Shown piece by piece: positions 17,217-26,117 of a stretch of DNA of 64,000 nt. The DNA is from Desulfospira joergensenii DSM 10085. Its GTDB lineage: Bacteria; Desulfobacterota; Desulfobacteria; Desulfobacterales; Desulfobacteraceae. The notes under the pieces were generated by a model. It was not told where the DNA came from. It made no database searches and was given only the letters and a program-made list of their open reading frames with translations. Numbering within the stretch: position 1 is the first letter of the stretch; the number at the start of each line of letters is the position of its first letter. Made by a program: the position numbers and the translations under genes. The stretch covers positions 248,001-312,000 of the forward strand of contig NZ_ATUG01000002.1 in the NCBI RefSeq assembly GCF_000420085.1, written 5' to 3'.

Positions 17217-18722
17217 TTAAACCCGTTTTTCATTTTTTACGCCGTCCACTGCCTCGATAAAATAGGTCAGCGGCGTATTGATGATATGCCTCATTTTTCC
17301 AAAGGGGATATAGGCAATCAGGACTGCGGCTGCCAGGCCGTGGATCCACCAGAGCACCGGGTAAACAGATGCCCAGTCAAAGGGGAATATGGAACAGATG
17401 CCTGCCACGATATTTCCCACAAAAGAATGGGATGCCATGTCCCCGGGAATTCCGGTGACCAGTATCCTGGCCCCTTCAAGGAAAAAGCCGAATCCCGTTA
17501 GAACGCCCAGGATCAGGAGGGTGGCGGTGTCCTGGTATTCGGAAACCACATGGTCCGGTTTGACCACAAAGCGCCGGATCACGGCCCAGACGATCCCCAG
17601 GAGAATAAAGAGACCCAGAAGATCGTAGGTAAAGGCTGTAAATCCGTGGTTCTTGTCCATGAGAGTCGTCATCCAGTTTCCGTCCGGATTCAGGTAAAAT
17701 CCCACGGCCGTGAACAGGCTTAAGAAGAACCGCAGCAGAATGGCCGTGAAGATCAGGGAATGCATGGACCAGCGGGAGACGCTCTCCTTGAGGATCCGTC
17801 TCTGGAGAACAATATCCAGGATGAAGATCTTCACCAGGGAAAAGATCTGTTTTGAAAAGATCGTTGTCCATACGGATTCCGAACTGAGACTGATCTTTCT
17901 GTGCAGGGAATCTTCTTCCCCCTTGACGCTGCCCCTGTACCAGAAACCGATCATGATCATCATTCCTCCAAGGAAAAGGATGCCGGCCAGTCCGAATATT
18001 GGGCTGCCTGCAGCCAAAGGAGAGGTATGGCAGAGGATGCAGATCACGCTTTTGGAAGGCAGGACCGCTGCCGGAGCGCCCACGGGATTTTTCCTGAAAT
18101 GACATTTTTTGCAGGTTTCCTCGTCCGAGACATCGGCCATGGCATGATCGGAAAGACTGACCGGCAGTCCCTCATAATCGGCATGGGCCAGCTTGACCCG
18201 GTGATCCTTGGGATCCAGCCGGACAAATTCGGATTTGAAGTGGCATGCCTGGCAGTCCACCCGCAGATGGGGCTCATTGGCCGGGCCTTCGGAGTGGCGG
18301 ACATGGCATTCCAGGCACTGGGATCCGGTTTCGGTCTTATGGGGAGACCGGGCCACATCCGTGTGGCAGTGAATGCATGCGATGTATTGATGCCTGGGCT
18401 GGTTTTCATTAAAGCCTTTTTCAGTGACCCGGAGCCCGACCTTCTGCTGCTCCGCCATCCTGTGGGTGTCCGCCTCCCTGTGGCAGTCCAGGCAAAAGGC
18501 CTTTGAGGCGGCCACGCCCTCGTTGGTATTGATGTTGGGGGACCGGTGACAGTCATTGCAGATCAGCGGTTCCGGTACAGGTTCAGGCGGGGCTTTTTCA
18601 ATCACCGCGGCAGTCTCTGATTCAGGTGAATTGGTTGCAACGGCCGGTGTGTGATTCAGGGCTGCGAAAATCATCATCAAAAGGCCACCGATGATAACAG
18701 AAAGTATTAATTTATAGTTCAT
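17217..18722 (-). CDS. Fusion of a seven-haem cytochrome c and an HdrE/NarI-like cytochrome b
   Basis: A 501-residue membrane protein. After an N-terminal membrane anchor, residues about 55-235 contain seven CxxCH motifs (CNDCH, CLDCH, CIHCH, CLECH, CQACH, CKKCH, CILCH), placing a multihaem domain in the periplasm. A membrane helix near 240-260 leads to a cytoplasmic segment and a NarI/HdrE-like b-type domain of about five helices (SVSRWSMHSLIFTAILLRF, KNHGFTAFTYDLLGLF, ending FGKMRHIINTPLTYF). The likely role is electron transfer between periplasmic c-type cytochromes or quinone and the cytoplasmic HdrD-like subunit encoded 27 bp downstream. Confidence 0.87.
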   Translation of the reverse strand: MNYKLILSVIIGGLLMMIFAALNHTPAVATNSPESETAAVIEKAPPEPVPEPLICNDCHRSPNINTNEGVAASKAFCLDCHREADTHRMAEQQKVGLRVTEKGFNENQPRHQYIACIHCHTDVARSPHKTETGSQCLECHVRHSEGPANEPHLRVDCQACHFKSEFVRLDPKDHRVKLAHADYEGLPVSLSDHAMADVSDEETCKKCHFRKNPVGAPAAVLPSKSVICILCHTSPLAAGSPIFGLAGILFLGGMMIMIGFWYRGSVKGEEDSLHRKISLSSESVWTTIFSKQIFSLVKIFILDIVLQRRILKESVSRWSMHSLIFTAILLRFFLSLFTAVGFYLNPDGNWMTTLMDKNHGFTAFTYDLLGLFILLGIVWAVIRRFVVKPDHVVSEYQDTATLLILGVLTGFGFFLEGARILVTGIPGDMASHSFVGNIVAGICSIFPFDWASVYPVLWWIHGLAAAVLIAYIPFGKMRHIINTPLTYFIEAVDGVKNEKRV

Positions 18723-18749
18723 AGGAAGTTCCCCATTGAGATCTTGTAT

Positions 18750-19457
18750 TTAGTTTCCGTTTTCCATTGTCTGATGCCGTTTCCACTCCTCAGGATGGTC
18801 CTGTACAAACCGTTCCTTTTCGATTTTTCCGGTAAAAATGGTCTTTTCCATGGGAAAAACATCCGGAACCAGGTGGGTGTCCGACATATGGACCAGCCCG
18901 ATGTACATCACGGCAAGAACCGCTTCATGAAAATGGAAATGGGCGGCGATATTGATGAAATGTCCGGGAAATATCCCGGTGAAAAATTCAGGGAACCACT
19001 TCATGAGCCCGGTAATCCCCATGCTCTGCATCCCCAGCATCACAGCCCAGTAATCCACCTTTTGCAGGTAGCTGTACCGGTCAAATAAAGGCGGGGTTCC
19101 TTTATTGAAAAAGTATCTGAAATTCTGGGCCAGATCCTGGAGATCTTTTTTGGCCGGAAGAACAGAATCCGGGCCGGAGATTTTTCTTTTTAAGACGATT
19201 TTATAGTAAAAGAGCCAGGCCACATGGATCACTATCCCGATATAAAGGAACACGGCGCAGAACCTGTGCAGCCATCCGGCCCCGCCGGCGCCTCCCATGG
19301 CAGAGACCAGGACCCTTGCCCATCCGGTTCCGCCAAAGTGAAGTAAAAATCCGGTCACGGCCAGAAGGGTGAAGTTGAAGATGATCATGATGTGCAGGAT
19401 CCTGTGCAGGACAGAGAACCGCTGATAGGATTCTTTCTGGGCTGGGGATGTTTCCAT
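18750..19457 (-). CDS. Cytochrome b (FdnI/b561-like) membrane subunit
   Basis: A 235-residue protein with four predicted helices. The haem-ligand pattern is that of formate dehydrogenase gamma or cytochrome b561-type subunits: RFSVLHRILHIMIIFNFTLLAVTGF in helix one, WLHRFCAVFLYIGIVIHV in helix two, and AAHFHFHEAVLAVMYIGLVHMSDTHL near the C-terminus. It probably exchanges electrons between menaquinone and the six-haem cytochrome whose stop codon overlaps its start by one base (TAATG). The operon thus has a second cytochrome b in addition to the haem c-fused one. Confidence 0.87.
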   Translation of the reverse strand: METSPAQKESYQRFSVLHRILHIMIIFNFTLLAVTGFLLHFGGTGWARVLVSAMGGAGGAGWLHRFCAVFLYIGIVIHVAWLFYYKIVLKRKISGPDSVLPAKKDLQDLAQNFRYFFNKGTPPLFDRYSYLQKVDYWAVMLGMQSMGITGLMKWFPEFFTGIFPGHFINIAAHFHFHEAVLAVMYIGLVHMSDTHLVPDVFPMEKTIFTGKIEKERFVQDHPEEWKRHQTMENGN

Positions 19458-20344
19458 TATTTATGCCTCCTTAATTTTTCATGGAGTTTTCGAAGCATGA
19501 GAAGTCCGGTGTGGGCATAGAAAAAGACCAGAACCGCGACCACAAAAATCAAGGACAGGGTGCCCAGGGCATGGACCCATTTGAGTCCCTTCTGCTTGGC
19601 ATCGGTTTTTACCGTTAGATTTTTTGTTGTGTCATGGATGATGATGTCGGCAAATGCTGCAGTGGCATCCGGATGGCACCGCCGGCAGGTGGTAAGGACC
19701 TGGGTCTTGTCCTTCAGGGAGACGGCGGTGTGGGCTCCGTGGCAGTCGGTGCAAAAGGCGGCCTTGTCATATCCCAGGTTTACCCCTGCCTTGCCGTGGT
19801 AATTGTCAAGGTAACTGGCCTCCTGGTCCGGGTGGCAGGCCCCGCAGGTCCGGGTCATTTCTTTTCCGGTATCGGCCCGGGATTTCCGGGATTTGGAATA
19901 ATGGGCGGAATGGCAGTCCCCGCAGGTGGGTGCGAATCCTGTTTGTGAGGGTTTTCCCTCTTTTTTTTCTTTCTCGGCTGCCTTGGCATGTTCCCCCTTG
20001 AGAAACCGCTCATGGGCGGTTTTATGACATTTTTTACAGGTCTGGTAATCAAAGGTTCGCTTGGGATCGGTTTTCAGAAATCCGGCTGCCTCGGGATCCG
20101 GATGGGATTTGCCCTTGGCCTGCATGGGCCCGTGGCAATCTTCGCATTTAAGGGTTCCGTGGGCCCCGGCAGCGTATTGATCCATCTGAACGAACCAGTC
20201 GGATCCGGAAGAGGCTGAGATTTTGGCCCATACACTGGAAGGCCATGCAAGTGCCAGAAAAAAACAGCCGGCTGCCAGCAGGAAAAAGATCTGTCCGGGT
20301 TTTGATTTTTTAGCTTGGTTCATTGTTCCGGTTTGCAATTTCAT
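19457..20344 (-). CDS. Membrane-anchored hexahaem cytochrome c
   Basis: A 295-residue exported protein. The signal peptide or anchor is near residues 18-40; six CxxCH sites follow (CEDCH, CKKCH, CGDCH, CGACH, CTDCH, CRRCH), and a C-terminal helix near 258-280 holds it to the membrane with a short basic tail inside. The arrangement resembles NrfH/NapC-linked or DmsE-type periplasmic electron carriers. The start is uncertain: AGGAG directly abuts ATG 20344, and ATG 20323 or a TTG between them could be used. It is the first cytochrome of the minus-strand operon running to the CobW gene. Confidence 0.85.
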   Translation of the reverse strand: MKLQTGTMNQAKKSKPGQIFFLLAAGCFFLALAWPSSVWAKISASSGSDWFVQMDQYAAGAHGTLKCEDCHGPMQAKGKSHPDPEAAGFLKTDPKRTFDYQTCKKCHKTAHERFLKGEHAKAAEKEKKEGKPSQTGFAPTCGDCHSAHYSKSRKSRADTGKEMTRTCGACHPDQEASYLDNYHGKAGVNLGYDKAAFCTDCHGAHTAVSLKDKTQVLTTCRRCHPDATAAFADIIIHDTTKNLTVKTDAKQKGLKWVHALGTLSLIFVVAVLVFFYAHTGLLMLRKLHEKLRRHK

Positions 20345-20380
20345 CTCCTGTTGTAAAAAATGGGTTAAACGGGCCAGGGA

Positions 20381-21637
20381 TCATGGCCGGGCCATATCCT
20401 CTTCCCTTCCGCTGTTCTGCCTGTCAAACAGGGTATCAAAGTAGAGATCAAAAAAAGACATGGCCAGGATGTGCAGTTCATCAAAGAGGAGGACTGCGGT
20501 TTCAAGGCTGTCCTGTTTTTCATCCACCTGTTTTTTTATCCTCCGCAGCTCAATGGTTATGCTTGAGGCGGTTGCCAGGATGTTTTCGTACAGGCCCGGG
20601 GTCAGGACCAGGTATTTTTTTCTCTCAAGGGGCCGGATGCGTTTCCACATGGACTCCAGATAGACCCGTATCTTCTGAGGGGTATAGGTTTTTTTTCCGA
20701 TCAGCCACTGAACCGGCTCAAATTCAAGGCCGCCGGCCGTGATCCTGGAGTTGCTCAGTTCCCTTTTAACGGAGAGCAGCAGACCTTTGGCCTCTTTTCC
20801 GGTCACCTTTTTAGGGGATGTAAGACCGGCCTCGGGTTCAGGGGAGTTCCCCGGAAAAAAGGGAAGAGCGCCAGATCTGTCCGCCAGGATGGTTTCCCGG
20901 AGAACGGCATGGATAATGAACTGGTTTGCCTGTTTATACCCCGGATGCTCCAGGTGGGGGCCCAGCAGATAAAAACAGCCCTGTCCAAAGGGGACACGGA
21001 CCACAGCACCCCGTCCCACAAGGGACTGGTCTGCAATTTTCCGGTCGGACAAAAACAGGGTCTTGGGGGTAAATCCCTTATAGACGGCAAGGACCCAGGA
21101 AGGGTCAAGGGCATCCATCCCCGGACCGCCGTACAGAGGGGCCGTGAATTCAAGACTCGTTTCCGGATCCAGATGGGGCGTGGTCTTTAAGGCCACGCTT
21201 TCCCGGACAGGATGAAAGATGAAGTCATACCCATAGGCAAGGCAGGATGAACAGATCTGTAAATCTGCCGTGGGAAAAAGCCGGCTCAGGTTGGAGATCT
21301 TTACATCTACGAAGTTGAACCGGTCAAGGGGCTTTTGGGACGATTTCATGGGCAGGTAGGCCCCGGCGCAGGATCCGATGTACATCCCGCCCCGGGCAAC
21401 AAAGGCTTCAATGGCCCGGGCCCCTTTTTCTCCCAAATGCCCGGCCACGGCAAATGTATCCCCCCCGGAGATCACCAGGACGTCGAGTTCATGGAGATCC
21501 TCCTCCTGAATGGATCCTTCGTTCAGGAAGACCAGGTTGTAGAATCCTGCCGTTTCAAACAGGTCCACAAACCAGAGCCAGGAATGGGAGGTGCCTGAGC
21601 CTGCGTATATTCCTATTTTGGGGGATGCGGTTTCCAT
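20381..21637 (-). CDS. Class I glutamine amidotransferase-like protein (BPL-N domain)
   Basis: A 418-residue protein. The N-terminal half is a DJ-1/PfpI-type fold of the BPL-N kind (the N-terminal extension known from some biotin-protein ligases). It includes DVLVISGGDTFAVAG and a nucleophile elbow IGSCAGAYLP with Cys 90. The C-terminal third is largely helical and not recognised. No biotin-ligase catalytic domain is present. It lies 36 bp upstream of the hexahaem cytochrome gene on the same strand, so it may belong to the redox operon, but no functional link can be argued. No clear ribosome-binding site precedes ATG 21637. Confidence 0.7.
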   Translation of the reverse strand: METASPKIGIYAGSGTSHSWLWFVDLFETAGFYNLVFLNEGSIQEEDLHELDVLVISGGDTFAVAGHLGEKGARAIEAFVARGGMYIGSCAGAYLPMKSSQKPLDRFNFVDVKISNLSRLFPTADLQICSSCLAYGYDFIFHPVRESVALKTTPHLDPETSLEFTAPLYGGPGMDALDPSWVLAVYKGFTPKTLFLSDRKIADQSLVGRGAVVRVPFGQGCFYLLGPHLEHPGYKQANQFIIHAVLRETILADRSGALPFFPGNSPEPEAGLTSPKKVTGKEAKGLLLSVKRELSNSRITAGGLEFEPVQWLIGKKTYTPQKIRVYLESMWKRIRPLERKKYLVLTPGLYENILATASSITIELRRIKKQVDEKQDSLETAVLLFDELHILAMSFFDLYFDTLFDRQNSGREEDMARP

Positions 21638-21734
21638 GTGAATGGGACCGATTTCTGCCGGAAGGCAGCGGGAAAACTGAGAGAGAGGCCTTATTCCCGG
21701 TAACCCCCCTGCTCATCCGGCAGAAAATTCGGTT

Positions 21735-23045
21735 CTATCCGCAGATCCCCTTGACAACCTCGTCCAGCAGATCCTGGTCCAGGTCGAGTTCCGTTCCCAG
21801 ACTGGCCAGTTCCAGCATGTTCTCTTCGGTCAGCTCCGGACACATCAGGGCAAACATGGGCTGAATGCCGAAGATCATGGCAACGGCCTGGCGTCTTTCC
21901 CACCAGGCCAGGATTTCATCATCCCCGGAAAGATCGAAATCATTGAAGATGGGACGGGCGGGGCACCAGGGCGTGAATATCCCCTTGCCAACCATGTCGA
22001 TGGTTCCGCTGAGAGAATCAAAGGATCCAATGAGCTCATCCAGGGTGGATTTCCCGCTCAGTGTCGCAACGGCAAAGGGGTCGATCCCGTATTTGGCACA
22101 GGCCTTTAAGACTTTTCCGGCGTCCTGGGCGGAAAGTCCCAGCTTCTTCAGGCTGGACAGGGCAAAAATATCAGAAACAAGAACACCGGGCTCATCCTGC
22201 TTGGATTCTTCAACCATGCCCGGATCTTCGTCAAGGAAGAGTGCCGTGATGGTGGCGTAGGGAGTGAAGTAATCGGCGCTGTGGCGGTGGGTGACGGGAG
22301 CTATCCAGTCACTGACATCTTTTTCACCCAGGGAGGCCAGGATCGGGGCAATTCCCTTTTTGTTCATAAAATCGTTTTCCTTGGCCTCTTTGAGGATCTC
22401 CAGGGAACGTTCTACATAATCTTCAGGCTCTGCCACCTCGATCATGCCCATGCCCCTGAAGGCAAAGCCCTTCAGATTTTTAGAACCGAACAATTTTCCA
22501 AAACCGAACCGGTCCGGGCTGTTCCAGTGATTGCAGCAGACCTGGGCAAAATCCGATTGTTTTTCACCGGCCGGGCCGATGAGCATGGTCTGGAGCAGGT
22601 CGTCCCCCACAAGGGTTCTCAGGTCATCGGTGGCTTCCCAGACATCTTTTCCCCAGAGTTCCCCAGCATCGGTGATATCGGCCACGCCGTCGTGGATCCA
22701 GAGATAGACCGGGGTCTTGGACTGCCCTTTGACCACGATATAGTCAAAACCGGAGTATTTAATTTCCAGGCCTACCTTATATATGACGGGACAATGAGAG
22801 ACTTTGCCCGTAACCGGGCTTTTGGCCGTTATCTGGCCCGAAGCCGAGGCAGGATATGTGGTTCCGGTGAGAAGTCCGGTGCCGAGAACGATGGGATCGT
22901 CGTCTTTGTATTTTTCGTAAAGATAATTGGTTATTCCGATGCCGCCGATTTTTTCTTCAACAAGGCTGTCTTCCAGCTCTTCCTCTTCCACTTCTCCGGC
23001 CGCTAAATCGATGATAAGGATATTTTCAGTTGATAAGTATTCCAT
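21735..23045 (-). CDS. Short aldehyde:ferredoxin oxidoreductase-like protein without Fe-S ligands
   Basis: A 436-residue protein whose first 210 residues match the AOR N-terminal domain: ILIIDLAAGEVEEE, GTGLLTGTTYPASASGQI...SPVTG, and NHWNSPDRFGFGKLFGSKNLKGFA. Typical AORs have about 600 residues and a CxxCxxxC group plus a distal Cys for their [4Fe-4S] cluster; here the matching stretch (near SDWIAPVTHRHSADYF) has no Cys, and the second pterin motif is not seen. ATG 23045 was chosen for its AAGGAG about 8 nt upstream; a start 36 nt further 5' lacks one. It follows the ferredoxin gene by 13 bp, so the pair probably forms a complex. Its substrate and tungstopterin content are open. Confidence 0.82.
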   Translation of the reverse strand: MEYLSTENILIIDLAAGEVEEEELEDSLVEEKIGGIGITNYLYEKYKDDDPIVLGTGLLTGTTYPASASGQITAKSPVTGKVSHCPVIYKVGLEIKYSGFDYIVVKGQSKTPVYLWIHDGVADITDAGELWGKDVWEATDDLRTLVGDDLLQTMLIGPAGEKQSDFAQVCCNHWNSPDRFGFGKLFGSKNLKGFAFRGMGMIEVAEPEDYVERSLEILKEAKENDFMNKKGIAPILASLGEKDVSDWIAPVTHRHSADYFTPYATITALFLDEDPGMVEESKQDEPGVLVSDIFALSSLKKLGLSAQDAGKVLKACAKYGIDPFAVATLSGKSTLDELIGSFDSLSGTIDMVGKGIFTPWCPARPIFNDFDLSGDDEILAWWERRQAVAMIFGIQPMFALMCPELTEENMLELASLGTELDLDQDLLDEVVKGICG

Positions 23046-23058
23046 CCTGGGTCTCCTT

Positions 23059-23418
23059 TTATTCGTCCAGTGTAATTGCATCTACCGGGCAGAATGCAAC
23101 GCACATGGGCCCGTAGTCATCCATATCTTCGCAAAGATCACAGCCCTCTCTGAGCAGCATGGGTTTTGCGGAGGCATCTGCTTCCTTGTCCGGATCCGCC
23201 TCTTCCCCGATTTTGTTCACTTCCAGCCCTTCGGGCCGGGCAACAACAAGCACTTCCTCTTCTTTAAGAAGTACCCCGAAATAATCTTTTTTTTCACGGG
23301 CACGATATGCGACAATACACGATGAAAGAAAGGCAAATCCATCGTCTCTGTGGTAACTGCAGACCATTTCACACGCCATGCAATTGGTGCATTTTAAGGC
23401 ATCGATTTTGATTCCCAT
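23059..23418 (-). CDS. Ferredoxin-like Fe-S subunit partnered with the AOR-like protein
   Basis: A 119-residue protein with an N-terminal CxxCxxCxxxC motif (Cys 10, 13, 16, 20) and a C-terminal CDLCEDM...CVAFCPVDAI motif, separated by a 70-residue insert rich in acidic residues. This resembles small Fe-S subunits of AOR-family complexes. Since the downstream AOR-like subunit has lost its own cluster ligands, this protein is probably the only Fe-S carrier of the complex. The first gene of the minus-strand pair, it is divergent from the GntR regulator 258 bp away and could be controlled by it. Confidence 0.88.
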   Translation of the reverse strand: MGIKIDALKCTNCMACEMVCSYHRDDGFAFLSSCIVAYRAREKKDYFGVLLKEEEVLVVARPEGLEVNKIGEEADPDKEADASAKPMLLREGCDLCEDMDDYGPMCVAFCPVDAITLDE

Positions 23419-23568
23419 TTTTCTTCCTTATTCGTTTTGGAGTTGGTTGATCTCAAATGACTAACTTCATAAAATGTTCCATCAGCTATTTAAGTGAATA
23501 CCACCACAATATTCAAATGCATTCCTTTCGTATTCAAAAGCAAAATAAATGTCAATAGAAAAATATTA

Positions 23569-23607
23569 AAACATCTGATCTTTAAATGTTTAAAATATTT
23601 CTTGACA
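23569..23607 (+). promoter_or_regulatory. Candidate GntR operator plus -35 box upstream of the GntR gene
   Basis: AAACATCTGATCTTT at 23569-23583 matches 13 of 15 positions of a palindrome found upstream of the ureohydrolase gene (30580-30594). In both places a TTTAAAAT-A/T-rich stretch and then TTGAC (here TTGACA, 23602-23607) follow at nearly the same distance (33 versus 34 nt). Autoregulation by the adjacent GntR protein is inferred. A convincing -10 box was not found. Confidence 0.5.
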
Positions 23608-23676
23608 TTCATAAATTAAAATGCAATCGATGGAATAATTGTTAATCCGCACATCAAATTTAGGGATGGGTAACCC

Positions 23677-24426
23677 ATGGATTTTAAATTCGAAACCGTA
23701 AAAGCGAACAGGATCTCTCAAAACATCGTTGAGCAAATCCGTGGGGCCATTCTAGAAGGGGAGTTGAAGATCGGTGACCAGCTCCCTCCTGAAAAGGACT
23801 TTGCCAGGCATTTCGGAGTCAGCAAATCATCCCTGAGAGAAGCCTACCGGGTTCTGGAGGCCTATGGTCTTCTGGAGATCCGGCAGGGAATGTCCGGCGG
23901 AGCCTTTGTCAAGGAAGTGGATCTTCGGACGGTCAAAGACAGTCTGGTGAACTACTTCTTTTTTCAGAACCCGGGCCTCCGGGAATATACCCAGATTCGA
24001 ATGTTCATCGAACCCCAGGTCGTTAAAATCTGTGCTGAAAAGGCCACAGAAGACGACATTCTATATCTTGAAGACAATATTCACGCCATGGAGCAGGAAC
24101 CGGACGGGGAAAGTTTCATGAGTGACCTTGACAGCGCCTTCCACAAAAAACTGGTGGATATCACCGGTAACAAGATTATCAGCCTGATCGTGGAAAGTGT
24201 TCAAACCGCGTTGATCAATATAAAGCGCATCGTTCATACAGATGAGGAATTTCTGCACATGGTCTGTCAGGGCCATGAAAAGATTGTGGCGGCCATCCGG
24301 CAACGGAATCCGGAAATGGCAGGTCAGGCCATGATCGAGCATATTACTGATGTTGAAACAGGGATGCTGGCCAGTAAAAATGGCTCAATGATCATAACGG
24401 AAAAAGGACTGTTGAAAAGGATTTAA
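23677..24426 (+). CDS. GntR-family (FadR/FCD subfamily) transcriptional regulator
   Basis: A 249-residue regulator. The N-terminal winged helix (about residues 10-75) includes QIRGAILEGELKIGDQLPPEKDFARHFGVSKSSLREAYRVLEAYGLLEIRQGMSGG, the classic GntR signature. The helical C-terminal FCD domain (about 90-225) has Asp and His residues (DLDSAFHKKLVDITG...VCQGHEKIVAAI) that usually hold a metal and a carboxylate effector. This points to control by an organic acid. It lies between the divergent AOR-like/ferredoxin genes and the FAD oxidase-permease genes, so it probably controls this catabolic island. A candidate operator is just upstream and again before the ureohydrolase gene. Confidence 0.92.
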   Translation: MDFKFETVKANRISQNIVEQIRGAILEGELKIGDQLPPEKDFARHFGVSKSSLREAYRVLEAYGLLEIRQGMSGGAFVKEVDLRTVKDSLVNYFFFQNPGLREYTQIRMFIEPQVVKICAEKATEDDILYLEDNIHAMEQEPDGESFMSDLDSAFHKKLVDITGNKIISLIVESVQTALINIKRIVHTDEEFLHMVCQGHEKIVAAIRQRNPEMAGQAMIEHITDVETGMLASKNGSMIITEKGLLKRI

Positions 24427-24444
24427 GGGGGGATCGGCCCCCCC
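24427..24444. terminator. Short GC hairpin after the GntR gene
   Basis: GGGGGG and CCCCCC arms pair around ATCGG immediately after the stop codon. No T-run follows, so termination is only possible. Confidence 0.35.
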
Positions 24445-24609
24445 GGCACCACCACCACATAAAGTTGAATGTAGGACCGTTTAGAGTTTAGTCCGAAAAT
24501 TTTTACAAGGATTTAGGATTATTCAGTCGTATTGGTGCGTCCAAAAACAAGGCGCTCCAAAGGACCGGAAAACCAGGAAACCGAAAATTAAAATTTCAGG
24601 AGGGATTAA

Positions 24610-26055
24610 ATGACCGGAATGCCATCAGAATCAAAGGTTGATTCTAAGATTACAAAAAAATTACGTGAAATAGTCGGGGAGAACAATGCAACCGATTATA
24701 AGCACATTCGCTACGCCTATTCATATGACCTGTCTTTTGTGAGTCCCAAACTGCCGGAGTATGTGGTCATGCCGACCAGTGTCGAGCAGGTCCAGGAAGT
24801 CATGAAGTTTGCCAATCAGGAAAAAATATCCGTGACTCCCTTTACGGCAGGGACCAATATCGGTGGATTGTGCATCCCTGAAAACGGGGGCATCCTGCTG
24901 GACATGAAACGGATGAACCAGATTATCCGGATCGATGATGAATCCCATTATTGCGTTATCGAACCGGGGGTATCCCATGCCAAACTGGCCAGTGAGCTGG
25001 CCAAACTGGGGCTTCGCTGGAGCTGGCCCGTAGGTCCGCCGTCGGCTTCGGTTTCTTCCAATGCCATCTGCCACGGCATCGGCGGTTTGAGCGGCCGGTA
25101 CGGCCTCAACAGCGAGGAAATCACCTCCATGGAAGTGGTTCTGCCCACGGGAGAACTGGTCCGGGTGGGCTCCTGTGCCATCCAGGAAGATTCCTGGCAC
25201 TCCTGCCTGCCCCTGCCCCGGGTGGACGGACTTTTCACCGGATGGCTGGGAACCACCGGCATTGTGACCAAAATCGGCCTTAGGGTTCATCCCATGCCGC
25301 CGGTTCTGAAGGTATTCACCGCCTCTGCAGAAAACATCGGAGACCTGGCAACCTATATGAGGACCCTGGGCAATTATGAGATCTGTGACGACATTACCGG
25401 TGTCTCCTGGTGGCTGTCCCAGGTACCCATCCCCTATCCCTATAAACCCAAACCCGATGATGCACCGGAATGGGTATCCTTTGCCACCACCTTTTCCTGG
25501 ACTGAAAAAGAAAAACAGGCCCGGGAAGAGATTTGGCAGTCGATCATGGATGAGCAGACCAAAAACGGTTCTTCCGTGAAATCCACGGTCTATCCGGAAG
25601 AGGCTCTGCGGGCCAGAACCCAGCTGCCCAGCCAGATTGTAGGTTCCACCAAGAATTACACCAAACAGGCCGGCGCCGGCATCTCCTGGCCCGGGACCTT
25701 TACTCCGCTCAACAAATGGGAACCGGTGTACGAGCAATGGAAGAAGATCCTGGTGGAACGGAACCTGTCCCCGTCGGTCCGGGTGACCAACTATAGAGGC
25801 GTTCACTACGGAATGCTCCGGGCCATGATTCCTTTTCCGAAAAAGACCCCTGAAACCATTGAGAACGCCAGGCAGGCCATTGTCGAATGTCTGAAGGTGG
25901 ATCTGGATGCCGGCGGAATTCCCTATAAACCGCCCGTAGACTTTGGATTGGAGATCAACAAGAGGGCCCACCCCGGATATGTGGAGTTGTTGAGAAAGAC
26001 CAAAAAGATGCTGGACCCCAACGACATCATGAATACGGGAAAACTGGCATTGTAG
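24610..26055 (+). CDS. FAD-linked oxidase (GlcD/VAO, PCMH-type)
   Basis: A 481-residue flavoprotein. The PCMH FAD-binding domain spans about residues 50-225, with YVVMPTSVEQVQEVMKFA, PFTAGTNIGGLCIPENGGILLDMKRMN and GIGGLSGRYGLNSEEITSMEVVLPTGE. The C-terminal substrate domain ends LLRKTKKMLDPNDIMNTGKLAL, typical of GlcD/VAO-type oxidases. The next gene encodes an Fe-S oxidoreductase with CCG domains, and this pairing recurs in D-lactate, glycolate and other 2-hydroxyacid dehydrogenases of sulfate reducers. The exact hydroxyacid or alcohol is unknown. AGGAGG lies about 6 nt upstream of ATG 24610. Confidence 0.88.
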   Translation: MTGMPSESKVDSKITKKLREIVGENNATDYKHIRYAYSYDLSFVSPKLPEYVVMPTSVEQVQEVMKFANQEKISVTPFTAGTNIGGLCIPENGGILLDMKRMNQIIRIDDESHYCVIEPGVSHAKLASELAKLGLRWSWPVGPPSASVSSNAICHGIGGLSGRYGLNSEEITSMEVVLPTGELVRVGSCAIQEDSWHSCLPLPRVDGLFTGWLGTTGIVTKIGLRVHPMPPVLKVFTASAENIGDLATYMRTLGNYEICDDITGVSWWLSQVPIPYPYKPKPDDAPEWVSFATTFSWTEKEKQAREEIWQSIMDEQTKNGSSVKSTVYPEEALRARTQLPSQIVGSTKNYTKQAGAGISWPGTFTPLNKWEPVYEQWKKILVERNLSPSVRVTNYRGVHYGMLRAMIPFPKKTPETIENARQAIVECLKVDLDAGGIPYKPPVDFGLEINKRAHPGYVELLRKTKKMLDPNDIMNTGKLAL

Positions 26056-26117
26056 CCGTTATGCACAAAGATGATAATTTTAAAAACCTTGTGTTGTAAA
26101 TATATTTGGAGGTTCAT

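Noticed and set aside
20381..20383. Readthrough of the TGA ending the BPL-N protein
   Set aside because: The following codons show no Cys-rich or conserved motif and run into the next gene's leader.
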